Positions 16,049-24,887 of a stretch of 64,000 nt of DNA are shown here, in pieces. The notes under the pieces are model-generated. The model made no database searches. It saw only the letters and a list, made by a program, of their open reading frames with translations, and was not told where the DNA came from. The stretch's first letter is position 1, and the number at the start of each line of letters is the position of its first letter. The translations under genes and the position numbers were made by a program. The stretch comes from Cyclobacteriaceae bacterium (lineage in GTDB: Bacteria > Bacteroidota > Bacteroidia > Cytophagales > Cyclobacteriaceae), in contig JAEUUJ010000050.1 in assembly GCA_016786495.1 (NCBI GenBank), positions 1 to 64,000 of the forward strand, given 5' to 3'.

Positions 16049-17125
16049 TCAATCGGTCATCAGAGCGCCATCTTTAACCTTGTGTGTGCCATCCGTCAGG
16101 GTCTGGGTGGGAAAATCCATGTGAACGGTTTTTGGATCAAGGCCGTCTAACCCCTGGGTTTTGAAAAACACTTGCATCTTGTCTTTCGAATAGAATTCGT
16201 GAACGGGTTCGAACGTTTCTGGGTCAGCGCCAGTTATTTTTCCACCTTCGAAATACACATGGGTTTTATCTTTCAGGAACGTATGATTAATAATTTCCAA
16301 TGTGGCAACATCTACATCATCCAGGCGGTGGCCGGCATGTACTAACGTATTATTGACCACGATGTTCGCCTCATCAATAACCTTGACAACCTCAATCGAT
16401 TCAAACTCAACTGAAACAAAGTTTGTTTTCCAATTCGAGAACAGAATACGGTTGTTGTTCCGGGCGTAGCAGTCGCTAATGGTAGTATACGAACCACCTT
16501 GATTCTTATCAACCGGGATTACACGTGTATTGTCTTCGGTAGTGCCGCTTCCGGACGTGAAGTCGGTGATAACGGCATACAGGTGGGATGAGTCAAAGGC
16601 CAGCGTGTTGTTAATCCGGGTGAATGTTTTTCCGTCAGCATCAATTTTTTTACCGTAAAGAAAAACAGATTGGTGATCTCTCGCCCAGCCGTGTGCGTAC
16701 CGGTCTGAAGGCAGCGGGTAAGACTGATAGGTTTTCGGATCGGCTCCGGAAATAACGGTCATTTCCATGCGCAGCGGATTTTCGTAATACACATGGAAAG
16801 CATCTTTGGGAATTCCATACGAATCAATCACAAATGTCGCGTGATCAACCTGCTGGGCTTTACCCTTCCGGTAGATAGCATGCTTGTCTTTACCGAAGTT
16901 TCGCGCGAGCACGGTAAACGTTTCCACATCGGCATCCATTTCGGTGTAACCCAACTCAAACCAGTTGCCCATGGGTGAGTAAATAATCTTGTTTTTCCAC
17001 CGATGATAGTAATACGAGTCCGAAAGCGATGACTGAACGGGTTTACCGATCCGGTTGAACAAACGTACCACCGGTAAAACAATGAACAGCATAACGATAC
17101 CTGCGATGATGAGCGTTGTGATCAT
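16049..17125 (-). CDS. DKNYY-repeat protein with N-terminal membrane anchor
   Basis: A 358-residue protein. An N-terminal hydrophobic helix (about residues 3-20) anchors it. The remainder consists of repeated units of the DKNYY type, in which short segments such as FGKDKHAIYRKGK, ARDHQSVFLYGKKI, LKDKTHVYFEGGKI and SKDKMQVFFKTQGL alternate with GADPETF-like segments. DKNYY proteins are widespread envelope proteins without a known activity; the repeats probably form a beta structure. It converges on recQ with a 12-base gap and lies downstream of recN on the same strand. Confidence 0.8.
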   Translation of the reverse strand: MITTLIIAGIVMLFIVLPVVRLFNRIGKPVQSSLSDSYYYHRWKNKIIYSPMGNWFELGYTEMDADVETFTVLARNFGKDKHAIYRKGKAQQVDHATFVIDSYGIPKDAFHVYYENPLRMEMTVISGADPKTYQSYPLPSDRYAHGWARDHQSVFLYGKKIDADGKTFTRINNTLAFDSSHLYAVITDFTSGSGTTEDNTRVIPVDKNQGGSYTTISDCYARNNNRILFSNWKTNFVSVEFESIEVVKVIDEANIVVNNTLVHAGHRLDDVDVATLEIINHTFLKDKTHVYFEGGKITGADPETFEPVHEFYSKDKMQVFFKTQGLDGLDPKTVHMDFPTQTLTDGTHKVKDGALMTD

Positions 17126-17191
17126 GATACCAGTTGACTTGAAGGGTAAAGGTAATAACGGTGGGGGATCGGACGGGCTGATGGCAGGTAT

Positions 17192-18844
17192 TTATTGTCC
17201 AATCAGCTCTTTGGCACTTTCAATGGAAGTTTTAGAAGGCTTATCGCCACCGATCATTTTAGCGATTTCTTCAATGCGTTCGTTGTTGTTCAACTGCCGG
17301 ATGTTGCTGATGGTTTTTTTGGAGGAACTATCTTTGAAAACATAGTAGTGTGCCTCACCACGCGCAGCAATCTGCGGCAGGTGCGTGATGGTAATGAGTT
17401 GGTGATGGGCCGCCATCGATTTCATCAACTCGCCTAACCGGATGGCAATCTCACCCGAAACACCGGTATCAATTTCATCAAGTACAAGCGTGGGCATCGC
17501 AGTTTTTGCAGCCATCACATACTTAATGCAGAACATGAGCCGTGAAAACTCGCCTCCGGAAGCAACCATAGCCAACGGTTTAGGGGGGATTCCCTTGTTG
17601 GCGCTGAACAGGATTTCAATTGCATCGGCACCGTGGGCTGCCGGGTCGATATTTTCCTGCTCCACTTTCAAATTCGCATCCGGAATGCCAAGCTCCTTCA
17701 GTAGTTTCACAAGCTCCCGCGTAAGCGGATCAAATGATTTTTTCCGGGCGGCTGATAACTTTTTACCCAACGCAGTCACTTCTGCTTTCGACTCTTCAAA
17801 AAGCCCGCGCGCATTTTCAAGTGCACCGTCCAGGTTGGAGGTGATGTTGGCCTTGCGTTGAAGTTCTTCCTGCAGTGTGAGCAGTTCGTCAATTTCGTTA
17901 ACCCGATGCTTTTTCAGCAGCCGATACAACAGATTAACGCGCTCTTTTAAGAATTCAGCGCGCTCCGGATCGAATTCAATAGTGTCCTGCTGCCGTTCAA
18001 TTTCGGAGGCGATATCGTCAAGTTCGATTAAGATACTCTCAAGGCGCTGCTTTAGATGTTCGTACTGCTTAGCGTAACCGGATATGATCAATAAATGCGA
18101 CCGTGCTTCCGATAACGCGTTACGGGCTGCAAATTCAGATTGATTTAATACCGATAAAGTCGACTGAAGCCTGCTGGTAATATCTTCTGCGTGCTCCATG
18201 ATCTTCAACTCAGACTCGATCTTCTCCTGCTCACCGTGTTCGAAGCCAGCCTTGACGAGTTCATCCAGTTGAAAGTTTGTATACTCAGCTTCCTGCCGGA
18301 GTGTATCAGCTTCGCTTACCAGCGTGTCGTATGTTTTCTTGTGCTGGAGATAGGTGGCCCATGCTTCGCGATACTGGTCAAGCAGTTTCTGATTTTCACC
18401 GTACGAGTCAATCAGTCGCAATTGAAACTCATGGCTTCCCAGTTGCAATGTTTCATGCTGGGAATGAACATCCATTAACAGGTTGCCGAGCTTTTTCATT
18501 ACGTCCAGTGTAACCGGGGTGTCGTTGATGAAGGCTCTGGATTTTCCCCCGGGACTGATCTCCCTCCGGATCACCGTGGTGTCATCGTAATCGAGGTCTT
18601 CTGCCTTGAAGAAGCTCTTCAGTTTGTATGACCCGATTTCAAACACGCCTTCGGTAACACACTTTTCATTTTCGTCCCAGAGAACTTTGGTATCGGCCCG
18701 GTTGCCCTTCAACAGACCGAGCGCTCCGAGCATAATGGATTTGCCGGCTCCGGTTTCACCCGTTACAACGTTTAATCCTGCGGAAGGCTCCAGTTCAAGG
18801 TGCCGGATAAGCGCGTAGTTTTTTATCGTAAGATGCTTCAGCAT
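17192..18844 (-). CDS. recN: DNA repair protein RecN
   Basis: A 550-residue SMC-like ATPase involved in double-strand break repair. It has Walker A GETGAGKS near residue 30, a long central coiled coil, the ABC signature SGGEFSRLMFCIKY and Walker B TLVLDEIDTGVSG, then the D/H-loop region ITHLPQIAARG. The length is usual for the family. Its ATG shares a base with the stop codon of the upstream LSm-like gene (TGATG), so translation is probably coupled. Confidence 0.96.
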   Translation of the reverse strand: MLKHLTIKNYALIRHLELEPSAGLNVVTGETGAGKSIMLGALGLLKGNRADTKVLWDENEKCVTEGVFEIGSYKLKSFFKAEDLDYDDTTVIRREISPGGKSRAFINDTPVTLDVMKKLGNLLMDVHSQHETLQLGSHEFQLRLIDSYGENQKLLDQYREAWATYLQHKKTYDTLVSEADTLRQEAEYTNFQLDELVKAGFEHGEQEKIESELKIMEHAEDITSRLQSTLSVLNQSEFAARNALSEARSHLLIISGYAKQYEHLKQRLESILIELDDIASEIERQQDTIEFDPERAEFLKERVNLLYRLLKKHRVNEIDELLTLQEELQRKANITSNLDGALENARGLFEESKAEVTALGKKLSAARKKSFDPLTRELVKLLKELGIPDANLKVEQENIDPAAHGADAIEILFSANKGIPPKPLAMVASGGEFSRLMFCIKYVMAAKTAMPTLVLDEIDTGVSGEIAIRLGELMKSMAAHHQLITITHLPQIAARGEAHYYVFKDSSSKKTISNIRQLNNNERIEEIAKMIGGDKPSKTSIESAKELIGQ

Positions 18845-19068
18845 CAGTCGTTCAGGTCTATAATAATCTCGTCAATATCGGCAATGGCCACTGTCAACTT
18901 TTGTCCCCGCATGTTCCGGACTGCCAGTTCCTTGTCGGCAAATGTGAGCAGTTCTGCCAGCACAACGGTATTGTCGGTCAGCACAATATTAATTTTTTTA
19001 CCGGTAAATCTTGCCAGTTCCTTTCGGATTTGCGCAGAAGTGCCCAGGCGGAGAAGTCTTTTTTGCAT
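18844..19068 (-). CDS. Small LSm-like protein coupled to recN
   Basis: A 74-residue protein with no signal peptide or membrane helix. After a basic N-terminal helix (QKRLLRLGTSAQIRKELARF), the pattern GKKINIVLTDNTVVLAELLTF, DKELAVRNM and IADIDEIIIDL has the spacing of an Sm/LSm fold: five short strands with the Sm1-like glycine-lysine start and an acidic turn. I base the fold on pattern alone. It lies between porD and recN and overlaps recN by one base. An RNA-binding or DNA-repair accessory role would be inference only. Confidence 0.65.
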   Translation of the reverse strand: MQKRLLRLGTSAQIRKELARFTGKKINIVLTDNTVVLAELLTFADKELAVRNMRGQKLTVAIADIDEIIIDLND

Positions 19069-19105
19069 GGGCTGCTAAGCAACTTACTGCCGGGTCAAAA
19101 TGCAA

Positions 19106-20002
19106 TTAATTCTTGATGATTTTTGCGTAAGCCGTTTGGTTGGAAGGATCCATCTGGGTAATCAGATCGTATGCTTCGCGCCTGACGGGGAGTTGGCCGT
19201 TGGAAAAGATGTTGGCCAGTTCCTTCGACTTGGCGTCAAAAAAGGAAATGATCAGAATCGCATTCGGATTAATGTCTTTTGCTTTCCGGATGCTTTTCAA
19301 TCCGTTGAGAATAATCTGTCGGCTTTGATCAGGCGTTTTCTCGAACGTATCCAGTCCCAGGCGATGGTAACTGTACAGGGTTCTGCGGACGTCAGCCATC
19401 TGCGGATTCAGAAGATTCTCCACGATCCAGTAGCGGTTGCGGATGCTTCCGAGCGATTGCCAGCCTGGCCGGTTAGAAGATTGCGCGTTGTTAACAACCA
19501 TCAGTGCTTTTTGGAAGTACGGTGTTCCGCCAAGTTCGCTGAACGAATCATAGTCCATACCAATGACGAGATAGGCATAAAATGCCAGCATGGAAGTGAG
19601 GTTGTTGATGTAGGTATTGTCGTTGTATTCGAGCGGTTGCGATTCGATATATTCAAATTCCCAATCGCGATCGGCAAAATTCAACAGCAAACTGGTGTAG
19701 TTGGAGTTATAAACCGGTCGGGCCGACTGAACCTGAACCGAAGCGCTGAACACGCCAATGGAGGGCATGTCGTTGATGTTGATCAGGATGCTGCAATTTA
19801 TTTTTTCATGCTGCTGATACGTATCGTTGGTCCACTTACGTGTATTTAAAAACTGCTGAAAAGCAGTCTTCATATCGCGGAACACGTTTCGGTCGGTGGT
19901 CTTAACTTTCGGTCCTACGTTAACGGTTACGGTCGCCAGCAATTCCTGCGCAGAAGCATTCAGCGTACACGCGAATAAAAATATCGTCAACAGTTTACGC
20001 AT
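19106..20002 (-). CDS. porD: DUF4835 family protein, PorD-like
   Basis: From ATG 20002 the protein has 298 residues: a signal peptide (MRKLLTIFLFACTLNASAQ) and then the DUF4835 domain, including VNVGPKVKTTDRNVFRDMKTAFQQFLN-type N-terminal sequence and ILININDMPSIG. Bacteroidota members are named PorD in connection with the type IX secretion system. A type IX sorting-domain protein is encoded at 22421, so the system should exist in this organism. The frame is open to 20041, but the signal peptide supports 20002. It overlaps coaBC by 8 bases. Confidence 0.82.
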   Translation of the reverse strand: MRKLLTIFLFACTLNASAQELLATVTVNVGPKVKTTDRNVFRDMKTAFQQFLNTRKWTNDTYQQHEKINCSILININDMPSIGVFSASVQVQSARPVYNSNYTSLLLNFADRDWEFEYIESQPLEYNDNTYINNLTSMLAFYAYLVIGMDYDSFSELGGTPYFQKALMVVNNAQSSNRPGWQSLGSIRNRYWIVENLLNPQMADVRRTLYSYHRLGLDTFEKTPDQSRQIILNGLKSIRKAKDINPNAILIISFFDAKSKELANIFSNGQLPVRREAYDLITQMDPSNQTAYAKIIKN

Positions 20003-21197
20003 GAACTTTATCGAGAATGGCAGAAACAATATCGCGGGCAACGGCTTTTTTACTTTTCAGATCAAATTTTTTGATGGCACCGCTGCGATCAATCAGGGTG
20101 ATCTTATTTGTGTCGTGGCCAAAACCGGCACCGGCATCGTTCAACGAATTGAGCACGATCATGTCGAAATTTTTCGACTCAAGCTTTTTCAGTGCATTGT
20201 CTTGCTCGTGTTCTGTTTCCAACGCAAACCCGACCACCACTTGATTGTTTTGCTTGATTTTTCCGAGGGATGCGGCAATGTCACGCGTCTTCGTCAACTC
20301 AATCGTCAAGTTTTCATCCTTCTTTTTGATCTTCTGATCGGCCTTTACTGTTGGTCTGTAATCCGCCACCGCGGCAGCGAGCACAGCAATATCAGTTTGC
20401 GGGAATACCGCCACACAGGCTTCATACATTTCTTCTGCCGACATCACCTTCTTAACGCTCACCTGGGGGTGTGAAGTATGCATGGCCGTCGGGCCGCTTA
20501 CCAGGGTTACGTGTGCGCCCAGATTAGCCAGCGACTCCGCTATCGCATAGCCCATTTTTCCGGTCGAGTGATTGCCGATGAACCGTACCGGATCGATAGC
20601 CTCATGGGTCGGTCCTGCGGTTACAAGTACGTTTTTTCCTTTTAATGCCTGGCGTCTGGAAAAGAAATCTTCGATCTCGGCGACTATTTCTTCGGGCTCT
20701 GCCATTCGGCCTGTACCCACCAATCCACTGGCGAGTTCTCCGTAGGCGGGATCCAGAATATGATTACCGAATGAAGCTATTTTTTGAAGATTCTCTTTGG
20801 TCGCGTCATGCTGCAGCATGTCGAGGTCCATCGCAGGTGCAAGAAATACCGGGCAGCGTGCAGACAAGTAAACCGCCAGCAGCAAGTTATCGCAGCGACC
20901 GCTTGCCATTTTGGCGATGGTGTTGGCACTTGCGGGGGCAATGATCATCGCATCGGCCCAAAGTCCCAGATCAACATGATTGTTCCATTGACCGCTTTCG
21001 TCTTTGATGAATTCGGAGAGTGCCGGATTTTTCGAAAGGGTGGAGAGGGTTAAGGGAGTGATGAAGGTCTTCGCAGAATCCGTCATCACCACCTTCACTT
21101 CAGCGCCCGCCTTTACCAAAAGCCGCGTTAAAACCGCAGACTTGTAGGCGGCAATACTGCCGGTAATGCCCAGCACTATCTTTTTGCCCTGAAGCAT
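19995..21197 (-). CDS. coaBC: Bifunctional phosphopantothenoylcysteine decarboxylase / phosphopantothenate-cysteine ligase
   Basis: A 400-residue fusion enzyme making 4'-phosphopantetheine for coenzyme A. The N-terminal half is the flavin decarboxylase: GITGSIAAYKS, the NHVDLGLWAD segment with the catalytic histidine, and PAMDLDMLQH. The C-terminal half is the ligase, starting with VLVTAGPTHEAIDPVRFIGN and including NHSTGKMGYAIAE. The order and length are usual. It lies 9 bases after rpoZ and overlaps porD. Confidence 0.95.
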   Translation of the reverse strand: MLQGKKIVLGITGSIAAYKSAVLTRLLVKAGAEVKVVMTDSAKTFITPLTLSTLSKNPALSEFIKDESGQWNNHVDLGLWADAMIIAPASANTIAKMASGRCDNLLLAVYLSARCPVFLAPAMDLDMLQHDATKENLQKIASFGNHILDPAYGELASGLVGTGRMAEPEEIVAEIEDFFSRRQALKGKNVLVTAGPTHEAIDPVRFIGNHSTGKMGYAIAESLANLGAHVTLVSGPTAMHTSHPQVSVKKVMSAEEMYEACVAVFPQTDIAVLAAAVADYRPTVKADQKIKKKDENLTIELTKTRDIAASLGKIKQNNQVVVGFALETEHEQDNALKKLESKNFDMIVLNSLNDAGAGFGHDTNKITLIDRSGAIKKFDLKSKKAVARDIVSAILDKVHA

Positions 21198-21206
21198 GAA
21201 TGTTAC

Positions 21207-21530
21207 TTAAAGTTCCGGAGTGCTTTCTGTTGCTTCTCTTCTTCTGAAGTTAAGCTTGTTTTCCAAAAATTCTTCTGTAGCGGTAGAAGTTGATTTAGGC
21301 ATACGCTCGTAGAACTTGGAGATTTCAATTTGCTCACGATTTTCGAAAACCTCCTCGAGGTTGTCTACCGTTGTTGCGAACTCAGCCAGCTTGTTGTTAA
21401 GCTCTTCCTTAATGTTAGAGGCAATTTGCTTGGCACGCTTAGAGATCACCACTACTGATTCGTAGATGTTTCCGGTTTGAGCCGCCAGCTTGTCGATATC
21501 GCGTGGAATGATTGAAGATTGAATAGCCAT
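21207..21530 (-). CDS. rpoZ: RNA polymerase omega-like subunit (Rpb6 family)
   Basis: A 107-residue protein. The region IYESVVVISKRAKQIASNIKEEL corresponds to the conserved helix of the omega/Rpb6 family that clamps the beta' subunit, and the N-terminal SSIIPRDIDKLAAQTGN is typical of Bacteroidota RpoZ. Its position between bamD (2 bases upstream) and coaBC fits the usual order in this phylum. Sequence is weakly conserved outside the central helix, which is normal for omega. Confidence 0.85.
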   Translation of the reverse strand: MAIQSSIIPRDIDKLAAQTGNIYESVVVISKRAKQIASNIKEELNNKLAEFATTVDNLEEVFENREQIEISKFYERMPKSTSTATEEFLENKLNFRRREATESTPEL

Positions 21531-21532
21531 AA

Positions 21533-22345
21533 TTATGAATTTGTACTTTTTAAAGTCGTTAGTTTAGAATTGCTTTCTACGTAATACCGTTCAGCTTCTT
21601 TTAAGAATTTGCTTTCCGGATAGCGGTCAACAAAATTCTTGTAGCTCTGCACGACATCCAGGTACCGCTCACGCTGTTTACCCGGCACGCTCTCTTCCGC
21701 CAGCAGAAACTTGGACTGAACGATCAGAAAGAAAGATTCTTCGATGTATTTGGAGTCAGGGAAATTCTTTTGAAAACTGTCCATCGCAACAATGGCTGCT
21801 TTGTACTGCCTCATGCGCACATATTGAAACGCGTTTTCGAAGCCTTTGCGTTCCAGTCGTTGCTGCACCGTATAGATTACTTCAACCGCCTGATCCTTAA
21901 ACTTGCTGTTCGGGAAACGGTTCAGGAAATCCTGCATGGAGGTCATAGCCTGAATACTTTCCGACTGATCCAGGTTAGGGCCGGGAGAAGATTTGAAAAG
22001 TGAGTAAGCATACATAAACCGGGCTTCTTCGGAAAGCGTGCCCCGGCCAAACGTTTCGAAGAACGATTTGAACTGCTCGGCAGAGAGCAGGTACATTTTC
22101 TCATAGTACTGGCAATAGGCAAGGCAGAACTGAACTTTTTCAGCCTCCGGCAAACCCCGCACGATGGGTAAAATCTGTTCGAAAAGGATGGAAGTTCGGT
22201 AGTAGTCTTTCTTGGCGTAGTACGCCAGGCCGGCCTCGTATTTCACACGCCAATCGGGGTTTTTCTCGATTTTCCTGAATTTACTGCATGAAAACGCGAC
22301 AAAAAGTCCTAAAATCAATATAAAAACTACAGATACTCTCCGCAT
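21533..22345 (-). CDS. bamD: Outer membrane assembly lipoprotein BamD
   Basis: From ATG 22345 the protein has 270 residues: a short signal peptide with lipobox VAFSC, then TPR units of the BamD/YfiO type (GLAYYAKKDYYRTSILFEQILP, FKSFFETFGRGTLSEEARFMYAYSLF, FPNSKFKDQAVEVI). BamD is the essential lipoprotein that, with BamA, inserts beta-barrel proteins into the outer membrane. It is the first gene of the bamD-rpoZ-coaBC-porD-recN run. A -7 box lies only 7 bases before the ATG, suggesting an almost leaderless mRNA. Confidence 0.93.
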   Translation of the reverse strand: MRRVSVVFILILGLFVAFSCSKFRKIEKNPDWRVKYEAGLAYYAKKDYYRTSILFEQILPIVRGLPEAEKVQFCLAYCQYYEKMYLLSAEQFKSFFETFGRGTLSEEARFMYAYSLFKSSPGPNLDQSESIQAMTSMQDFLNRFPNSKFKDQAVEVIYTVQQRLERKGFENAFQYVRMRQYKAAIVAMDSFQKNFPDSKYIEESFFLIVQSKFLLAEESVPGKQRERYLDVVQSYKNFVDRYPESKFLKEAERYYVESNSKLTTLKSTNS

Positions 22346-22352
22346 AAGCCCG

Positions 22353-22360
22353 CAAATATA
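22353..22360 (-). promoter_or_regulatory. -7 box of the bamD promoter
   Basis: The minus strand reads TATATTTG, a full match to TAnnTTTG, ending 7 bases before the bamD ATG. A TTTC 21 bases upstream could serve as the -33 box. The distance implies a leader of only a few bases. Confidence 0.45.
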
Positions 22361-22420
22361 ATATAAACCTGGGATAAGTCTGAAACGCAAAAAGTTGAGT
22401 GAATCGCGCAGGAAAGCAGG

Positions 22421-23125
22421 TTATTTTTTCACCATCAGCTTGCGGGTGAGCACGCTCTCGTTGTTAACATAGAGCGTATAAAAATAGATGCCGGTGTTCA
22501 GTTGGTCGGCCTCAATCTTAAGACTGTTCTGGCTGGCCAAAAGATCGTAAGCCGACAGCGGACTGCCTAAAATATTGTGGATGATGATCTTGGCTTTTAC
22601 GTGTTCCTGGTGGATGTCGTAGTCTATCCGGGCGCTGGTAACTACCGGATTCGGGTAGAGGTCATGAATCGTAATGAGCGGAGACGAGTAGATATGGCCT
22701 TTTTCCTGCTTTCCCTCAACCACAAAATTGATATCGAGCAAGGTAACATCGGATGGATTTGCCTTGTTAAAAACCTGGTACTTAACGGAGCTGAAGCCCT
22801 CTGTTAACCCCGCCTCCAGCCCGATCGCGAAGCGCTGCAGGGTTTCACCGGGTTCCAGGCGAACCGTATACGTGTCGGTGCGCTGATCTAAACAATTGTT
22901 GTCGGGGCAAAAGAAGTTTTTCTGGGAGCTCCCGATCTGGGTCTCAATGCGCTTGATAACAAGCGTGATGGGTTTGTCGAAGTTATTCTTAATTCTGACA
23001 GGTGCCTGAATAACCTCGCCTACAGAACCTTTATACGAATCTTCCAGGCCGGCAATTTCGAAGTTTTGAGCCGTTAAGGCCAAACTCGCGAAAGAGAAAC
23101 CAACAGCCAGTAAAAGTCTTCGCAT
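22421..23125 (-). CDS. Secreted protein with type IX sorting domain
   Basis: From ATG 23125 the protein has 234 residues: a signal peptide (MRRLLLAVGFSFASLALTAQ), an immunoglobulin-like region of about 120 residues containing a CPDNNC pair of cysteines, and a C-terminal type A sorting domain. The latter opens with LYPNPVVTSARIDY, continues with ILGSPLSAYDL and ends in the usual GIYFYTLYVNNESVLTRKLMVKK-like strand and Lys-Lys terminus. It should cross the outer membrane by the type IX system. The mature function is not recognised. It lies downstream of the OstA-like gene. Confidence 0.85.
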   Translation of the reverse strand: MRRLLLAVGFSFASLALTAQNFEIAGLEDSYKGSVGEVIQAPVRIKNNFDKPITLVIKRIETQIGSSQKNFFCPDNNCLDQRTDTYTVRLEPGETLQRFAIGLEAGLTEGFSSVKYQVFNKANPSDVTLLDINFVVEGKQEKGHIYSSPLITIHDLYPNPVVTSARIDYDIHQEHVKAKIIIHNILGSPLSAYDLLASQNSLKIEADQLNTGIYFYTLYVNNESVLTRKLMVKK

Positions 23126-23213
23126 GTACCCGTAGTTTCTACAAAGTTTATTGAAATTTTGCGGGTTTTCATATGAAATTCCAAAATTATTTGACCCCGT
23201 CAGCAATAAACGA

Positions 23214-24818
23214 TTATGAAGCTCGTTTCCGCGGGGCTTTCTTTTCGGTGTCGGGTGTGAGATTTTTAAGCTCAGCCTTGGCCGGAGCAGCTTCGGGTTG
23301 GCTCTCTTCCTTTACGACGTCTTTTTTCAGGGGCCTTTCTTCGGCCCGCCACTTAAAATCCTGCAGGCGCGTGTTTTCTTCCTCCAGTTCATGCGGAGGG
23401 ATAAAGTTTCCGTCCGGTAACTTGATAAAACTGATGCTGTTTACCTTTCCCTCTTTGAACTTGATGATGATGTTGCTGCAGGTTACGTTGTTCATTCCGG
23501 TAAGGATCCCTGTTTTTTCGTCAATCGCGAAATAGATGCTTTCACCATTTCCGTTTACAAACACTTTACTGAGTTTGCCTGCCCTGAAATCGGCCACCAT
23601 TTTACGGCCCTTGATCTGATTGAAGTTTTCAGAAGTGTCTTTCGAGATCACAAAGGAATTCACGTTCATGAAGATCTTACTAATCGTATTTCGCTCAATC
23701 AGCATACTGATTGAGTCGGCAGTCATCTGATTTCCGTCTGTCCACAACACCGGATTCTTATAAAAATAGAGGGTCGAATCGGCCGAGCGGTATTCCAGCG
23801 AGTCGGCTTTCCCCTGCAGGTCGCGCTTAAAAATTTTCACATTGTGATAAGCCAGCAAACGCTTCTTGGCCGGGTCGACATCGTCAATGGATACCAGCGT
23901 ATCGGCAGTCATGAATAACGTATCACCTTCTTCTGTCACCTTGGCCACATACGCGCGATCGTAGATTTTCGCGAAGTTGTTGTTATACGTGTCGGCCGCC
24001 TGACTGTAAATGGTCATGTTCTCTTCGAGGGAGGTCATCACCACGTCACCCCGCGCGCGGGAGATTTTTTTGATGTCGTCAACCGAAATCTTTTTGGCCT
24101 TTACACTATAGTTTCGGTTCCGGCCGATCCCGTTGTTGGAATCAAACGTCCGGTTGATGGTATTGTAAATGCCGGACTGATAGTTAAAGGTGTTTGTGTC
24201 TTTATCGATCACATCGGTTTCCGCCACGAAATAGATGACCTTCGTTGTTGAATTATACCGCATGCTATCGGATGTCATGGTATAATCCGGGTTGGTAACT
24301 TTTACATCTTTCTTAAAAGAAGCAAAGTTGGTTGTGGCATCGTAGTAGCCTTTGCGGCTCACAAGCGTGTTGATGCTGTCAACGAGTTTTCCGCCATTGT
24401 AATAGCGGGCTTCGTTGATGATCCGGTCATAGTCCAGAAAATCGGTATACAATTTCGCCTGCGCGAGTTTTGTAAAAACCACGTTGTTCCGGAGTTTCGC
24501 TTGCTTGGTGTTTCCGTCATACTGCAACTGGCGGGCGGTTATGGTAATTGAATCCCCCTCCAGGATGCGCACGTTTCCGAACGCTTCCACGGCATTCCGG
24601 CTACGGAAAAACCATGCAGAATCGCAAAAAATGGTGGTTGTATTTTGAACAAACTTGACCTGCTGCTCGCCCTTGATAACCCGCTCAACCCGCTCGCCAT
24701 TCTTGATGCCCCCGATCAGCCGGCCGGCACCTTTTTGAAGCTCCACGGTTGTGTTTTGCGCGATCGCAGGGGTAATTGCGATGAATAACAAGCCAAAAAT
24801 CAATCCATGGATGCGCAT
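23214..24818 (-). CDS. OstA-like (LptA/LptD N-terminal type) protein
   Basis: A 534-residue exported protein with a clear signal peptide (MRIHGLIFGLLFIAITPAIAQ). It is made of repeated beta segments of the OstA fold, such as GNVRILEGDSITITARQLQYDG and NNVVFTKLAQAKLYTD, recurring several times. These form a beta-taco scaffold, used in LptA and LptD to carry lipopolysaccharide across the periplasm. Bacteroidota encode long OstA-like proteins of this kind, so a role in LPS transport is likely but not proven. The C-terminal 60 residues are rich in Lys, Glu and Pro. It is divergent from tilS. Confidence 0.85.
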   Translation of the reverse strand: MRIHGLIFGLLFIAITPAIAQNTTVELQKGAGRLIGGIKNGERVERVIKGEQQVKFVQNTTTIFCDSAWFFRSRNAVEAFGNVRILEGDSITITARQLQYDGNTKQAKLRNNVVFTKLAQAKLYTDFLDYDRIINEARYYNGGKLVDSINTLVSRKGYYDATTNFASFKKDVKVTNPDYTMTSDSMRYNSTTKVIYFVAETDVIDKDTNTFNYQSGIYNTINRTFDSNNGIGRNRNYSVKAKKISVDDIKKISRARGDVVMTSLEENMTIYSQAADTYNNNFAKIYDRAYVAKVTEEGDTLFMTADTLVSIDDVDPAKKRLLAYHNVKIFKRDLQGKADSLEYRSADSTLYFYKNPVLWTDGNQMTADSISMLIERNTISKIFMNVNSFVISKDTSENFNQIKGRKMVADFRAGKLSKVFVNGNGESIYFAIDEKTGILTGMNNVTCSNIIIKFKEGKVNSISFIKLPDGNFIPPHELEEENTRLQDFKWRAEERPLKKDVVKEESQPEAAPAKAELKNLTPDTEKKAPRKRAS

Positions 24819-24825
24819 AAAGTGC

Positions 24826-24833
24826 CAAAATTA
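24826..24833 (-). promoter_or_regulatory. -7 box of the OstA-like gene promoter
   Basis: The minus strand reads TAATTTTG, a full match to TAnnTTTG, ending 7 bases before the ATG at 24818. A TTTG on the minus strand at 24857-24860 lies 23 bases upstream, slightly further than the usual 19-21. Confidence 0.45.
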
Positions 24834-24887
24834 ACCAAAAACATGCAGCGAACTACCAAACTCTGAGAGGGTGGAGTATCTTGGAGC

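Noticed and set aside
19100-19849. Plus-strand open frame of 249 codons opposite porD
   Set aside because: It is the complement of a well-supported exported protein with a signal peptide; antisense frames this long are common at this base composition.
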